Source: Deltaproteobacteria bacterium (GTDB lineage: Bacteria; Desulfobacterota; Binatia; UBA9968). Taken from it: a stretch of DNA of 6,140 nt. The notes below the pieces were generated by a model. That model did no database searches, was not told where the DNA came from, and saw only the letters and a program-made list of their open reading frames with translations. The translations under genes and the position numbers were made by a program. This document shows, one piece after another, positions 3,831 to 6,140 of the stretch (the stretch's first letter is position 1; each line of letters begins with the position of its first letter). Where the stretch lies: NCBI GenBank assembly GCA_020027655.1, contig JAHKKJ010000236.1:1-6140 (forward strand), read 5' to 3'.

Positions 3831-5236
3831 GCCACCACATCCTCCCGCACGTCGATCTTGCCAGTCACGGCGGCGGAGATGAGCGCCGTGCGGTACTCTT
3901 TCAACTTCTCGATTCCTTCCCGGATCTTAGCAATTAGTGCGTCGATCTTAGTACCTTCTGTATCGAGATATTCGACGATGACTTTCCGCTCACTGAATGG
4001 CGGATAAATCGATTTGATGTTTTTGAATGCGTCCCAATACAGACGGTTACGATCGGGAACGATCCCATGGGAGTAGCGATGGATTTCCGTCATGTAACAG
4101 CTTGTACGGAACAGCGCCACAAAATACCGTGGGTTCACGCCATTAAGTGGAACCGCGACGGTATAATCCGGACTTACTAGTCCATCTACTGGCGCGACGC
4201 CAACAGCACCTTGCCACATCCTCATCTTGTTGAATGAGATGTCATCACCCTTTGCTCGTTTGTAAACGGTAGGGTCGTTTGCCTTTTGCTCTATGTGTTC
4301 TGTCGAGAATTGCCGTATATTCACTCCGGTACTAATAGACACGTCGAGAAGAGGAAGTTCTGGAAATTCTCTCTCATCCCGCTCGCGAAACAGTAGTCCG
4401 TTTCGCTTCACTTCCCAATGCGCTGGGATTTCGCCGAGCCATTCCACGCCGGAATCTTTCATGGGCACGTTCGGATCGAGGCCTTTGGTGACGGCGCGGG
4501 TAATGAGCGCGGCGCGCTTCTCCTGCAGCAGCTCGATCAGCCGCTCCTTCTTCGCCACCAGTGCATCAGTCTTCGCCGTCTCACGGTCGAGGAACTTAGT
4601 AATAACGGGTTGCTCCTTAGGTGGTGCGAACGGAAGACGGTAGTGCCTAAGCTGAACCGCCGTGAGGTGACCGATAGTGTTCGGATTTCCGCCTGCAACG
4701 AAGACTCCCCGTTTGGCCAGGGCATACATGAGATAGTAGAAAAAGCGCGGAGAGTCTGCATTCGATCGCGGTCTTACCCGGTGAATGGCCTTCTGGTAGT
4801 AGCACTCGTTGATTTCCCCGCGCCAAATCGCGGTCCTGCCAACCTCACCACCTTCGCAAACCAGCAAATCTCCGGGGTAAAGAAGGTAACGCTCTCGCTC
4901 CCAAGGGGCGAAGTCCATTTCGGGGAGATCCTCAGTGTTTATGTTGTCCCACTGGACATCGATATTGCGCAAGTAGCGCCCTAGAAACTCACCAGTAAAG
5001 CGCTTCGCATCGAGCATCTTTCCAAGTGCCACTTCGTAGCGGGCGTAAACTAGTGAAACTTCCCAATGTGCTGGATTATTCCCCAACCAGTCGACACTGG
5101 AGTTCTGGTATGCCGGGTACCGTTTGAAGCGGCGCGGCCTCGAATTGCTTTGGTTGGCTTGTTCGTTCGCACGGTGCAAAACGTCGCCACTTGCGTGTAA
5201 CTGCGGACGTTCAGTGTCGTCTGCGGCTGAAGTCAC
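3827..5236 (-). CDS. hsdS: Type I restriction-modification specificity subunit S
   Basis: 469 aa, the normal full length. HsdS holds the two target-recognition domains that give an M2S or R2M2S complex its bipartite DNA sequence. The internal duplication is clear: SSVDWLGNNPAHWEV (about 46-60) and DSGVEWLGEIPAHWEVKR (about 261-278) start the two TRDs. Each half ends in a conserved region and dimerising helix: PKEQPVITKFLDRETAKTDA through LLQEKRAALITRAVTKGLDP (206-255), and FSERKVIVEYLDTEGTKIDA through EKLKEYRTALISAAVTGKID (414-463). The GTG start at 5236 overlaps the hsdM stop (GTGA). Before the first YPAY..SVDWLG motif lie about 39 extra, Gln/Asn/Arg-rich residues. There is no internal Met before residue 74, so the GTG start is likely, though the extension is unusual. 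No frameshift or stop is seen; the recognition sequence cannot be predicted. Confidence 0.96.
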   Translation of the reverse strand: MTSAADDTERPQLHASGDVLHRANEQANQSNSRPRRFKRYPAYQNSSVDWLGNNPAHWEVSLVYARYEVALGKMLDAKRFTGEFLGRYLRNIDVQWDNINTEDLPEMDFAPWERERYLLYPGDLLVCEGGEVGRTAIWRGEINECYYQKAIHRVRPRSNADSPRFFYYLMYALAKRGVFVAGGNPNTIGHLTAVQLRHYRLPFAPPKEQPVITKFLDRETAKTDALVAKKERLIELLQEKRAALITRAVTKGLDPNVPMKDSGVEWLGEIPAHWEVKRNGLLFRERDEREFPELPLLDVSISTGVNIRQFSTEHIEQKANDPTVYKRAKGDDISFNKMRMWQGAVGVAPVDGLVSPDYTVAVPLNGVNPRYFVALFRTSCYMTEIHRYSHGIVPDRNRLYWDAFKNIKSIYPPFSERKVIVEYLDTEGTKIDALIAKIREGIEKLKEYRTALISAAVTGKIDVREDVVA

Positions 5237-6140
5237 AACGGCAACCCGTCTTTCGACCCCGTCACCTCCGCCAGCATTCGTACGATGTCGGTTTCGATGC
5301 CACGGATAACGGCCTCGATCTCGTCCAGCGGCCGCGGTGGAACATAGCGATAAAAGTCGCGGTTAAAATTGATCTCGTACCCGACAATGCCAACCTGGCC
5401 GTCCTCAGCATCGCGCTTTGAGATGTCGATCCATGCGTCGGGAACGTGGGGTTTCACTTCACGCTCGAAGAATGTTTCCACACTTTCCGCGAGCGGAACG
5501 TTCTCGGTGTCGCGAAGGTCGGGATCAGCTTCGGGGTTGCCGTCGCTGTCACGGCAGATCTCGGCGGTCTCGTCGTGTTCCGAAAGAGCAGACAGAATGT
5601 TTTTGCGAACGGGCGCAGGGAGCTTGAGACCTGCTGTTTTCGACGCTTTGTCTAGAGCATCTTCGAACGCGGGTCGATCTTTGAATAGTATGCCGGGCAA
5701 CGTACGAAGCATTTTCAGTATTACTGCCTGCTGCTTTCTGCCTTCTGCCTCCTCCTTCGCTTTCTCCTTGGCATTTTTCTTCTTGCCCACAGCAAGATTG
5801 CAAAAAGCAGACTCTTCTTCGAGATGCGCGATGCGCTCGGGCGTGACCTGGAAATTCAACCTAAGCGGACGCTCTACCGTGATTTTGCGGAAGCCGAAGT
5901 GTGTCGTCGGAAATATCTTAACGTACTCTCAGCACCCAAACGTACGTGGCAATGCCTGTGTTGTAGAAGAGCTGCTCCGGCAAAGCGATCAGTGTTTCAA
6001 GCCAGTCGTTTTCCAAAATCCATAGGCGTAAGTACACAGTCCAGCCGTCGCAACACCGTGAGCGGCAGTATGACATCCTGATACTTGCCTCGTTTGAACG
6101 TATCCCGGATCAGATCCGCGACGCCCCAAATGAAACTAAC
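5233..6140 (-). pseudogene. hsdM: Type I methyltransferase M subunit, collapsed by two internal deletions
   Basis: Three HsdM pieces lie in order but in three frames. Piece 1 (6140 to about 6025): VSFIWGVADLIRDTFKRGKY then VILPLTVLRRLDCVL, the conserved N-terminus; the start codon should be about 10 codons outside the window. Piece 2 (about 6022 to 5930): ILENDWLETLIALPEQLFYN then TGIATYVWVL, from near the end of the methylase domain. Piece 3 (about 5928 to 5233): YVKIFPTTHFGFRKITVERP through to the normal C-terminus (GYEINFNRDFYRYVPPRPLD, MLAEVTG). Frame 1 stops at TGA after piece 1 and frame 2 at TAA after piece 2. The first gap removes roughly 300 residues including the SAM-binding FxGxG and catalytic NPPF/Y motifs; the second removes roughly 60 (estimates from the usual HsdM length). 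Piece 3 could be translated from a TTG at 5859 (208 aa) but cannot methylate. An assembly chimera is the main alternative. Confidence 0.9.

Noticed and set aside
4418..4984. 188-aa plus-strand open frame
   Set aside because: It is antisense to hsdS, whose translation is strongly recognisable on the minus strand; the plus-strand product resembles nothing and is a shadow.
5233..5859. 208-aa frame as an intact separate gene starting at TTG 5859
   Set aside because: Its sequence is plainly the C-terminal part of HsdM, and the same frame carries on upstream as HsdM sequence to about 5928, so it is a fragment rather than an independent gene.
5369..6025. 218-aa plus-strand open frame, Ser/Arg-rich
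   Set aside because: Antisense to the hsdM remnant; low-complexity composition typical of a shadow frame.
1..6140. CRISPR array, tRNA, rRNA, transposase or intact insertion sequence
   Set aside because: No regularly spaced repeats, no cloverleaf-like or rRNA-like sequence and no transposase motif seen on either strand. The only mobility hint is the small repeat block at 2549-2906.

Overview
The window is a bacterial accessory/defence locus. Every recognisable gene is on the minus strand, so transcription runs from high to low coordinates. The frame is a type I restriction-modification (R-M) operon: hsdM at the right edge (5233-6140), hsdS next to it (3827-5236), and the start of hsdR at the left edge (1-511, continuing out of the window). 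About 3.3 kb of cargo separates hsdS from hsdR. The sequence gives no firm taxonomy. Moderate GC, GTG/TTG starts and the kinds of small proteins present fit a soil or sediment bacterium (an acidobacterium-like or deltaproteobacterium-like background is a guess from memory).

Right part (3602-6140): hsdM is a wreck. Three recognisable pieces, in three successive frames, lie in correct order: the extreme N-terminus, a short stretch from near the end of the methylase domain, and the intact C-terminal region. The SAM-binding and NPPF/Y catalytic region is missing. hsdS is full length with two target-recognition domains. It overlaps the hsdM stop by 4 nt, and its own stop overlaps by 4 nt the start of a frameshifted, truncated HTH remnant of the ImmA/IrrE-like type often found inside type I operons.

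Middle part (1671-3541): a DUF5678-like small protein overlaps a retropepsin-like (DSGA) aspartyl protease gene. Next come a 358-base gene-free stretch rich in small hairpins and repeats (2549-2906), a frameshifted small antitoxin-like gene, and a small four-cysteine zinc-ribbon-like protein.

Left part (1-1682): a good sigma70-type promoter with an inverted repeat just downstream of its -10 drives a tightly coupled operon. It encodes an AbiEi-family winged-helix antitoxin/regulator, a HicA toxin and a HicB antitoxin, joined by two ATGA overlaps, then hsdR 25 nt further on. HicB has only its short N-terminal domain and no DNA-binding domain. The AbiEi-like protein is therefore the natural candidate for operon repressor, and it has no AbiEii partner here.

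Together: a toxin-antitoxin module sits between the specificity and nuclease genes of a type I R-M system and probably controls expression of hsdR. The methyltransferase gene has collapsed, which should disable both modification and restriction unless an HsdM is supplied from elsewhere.
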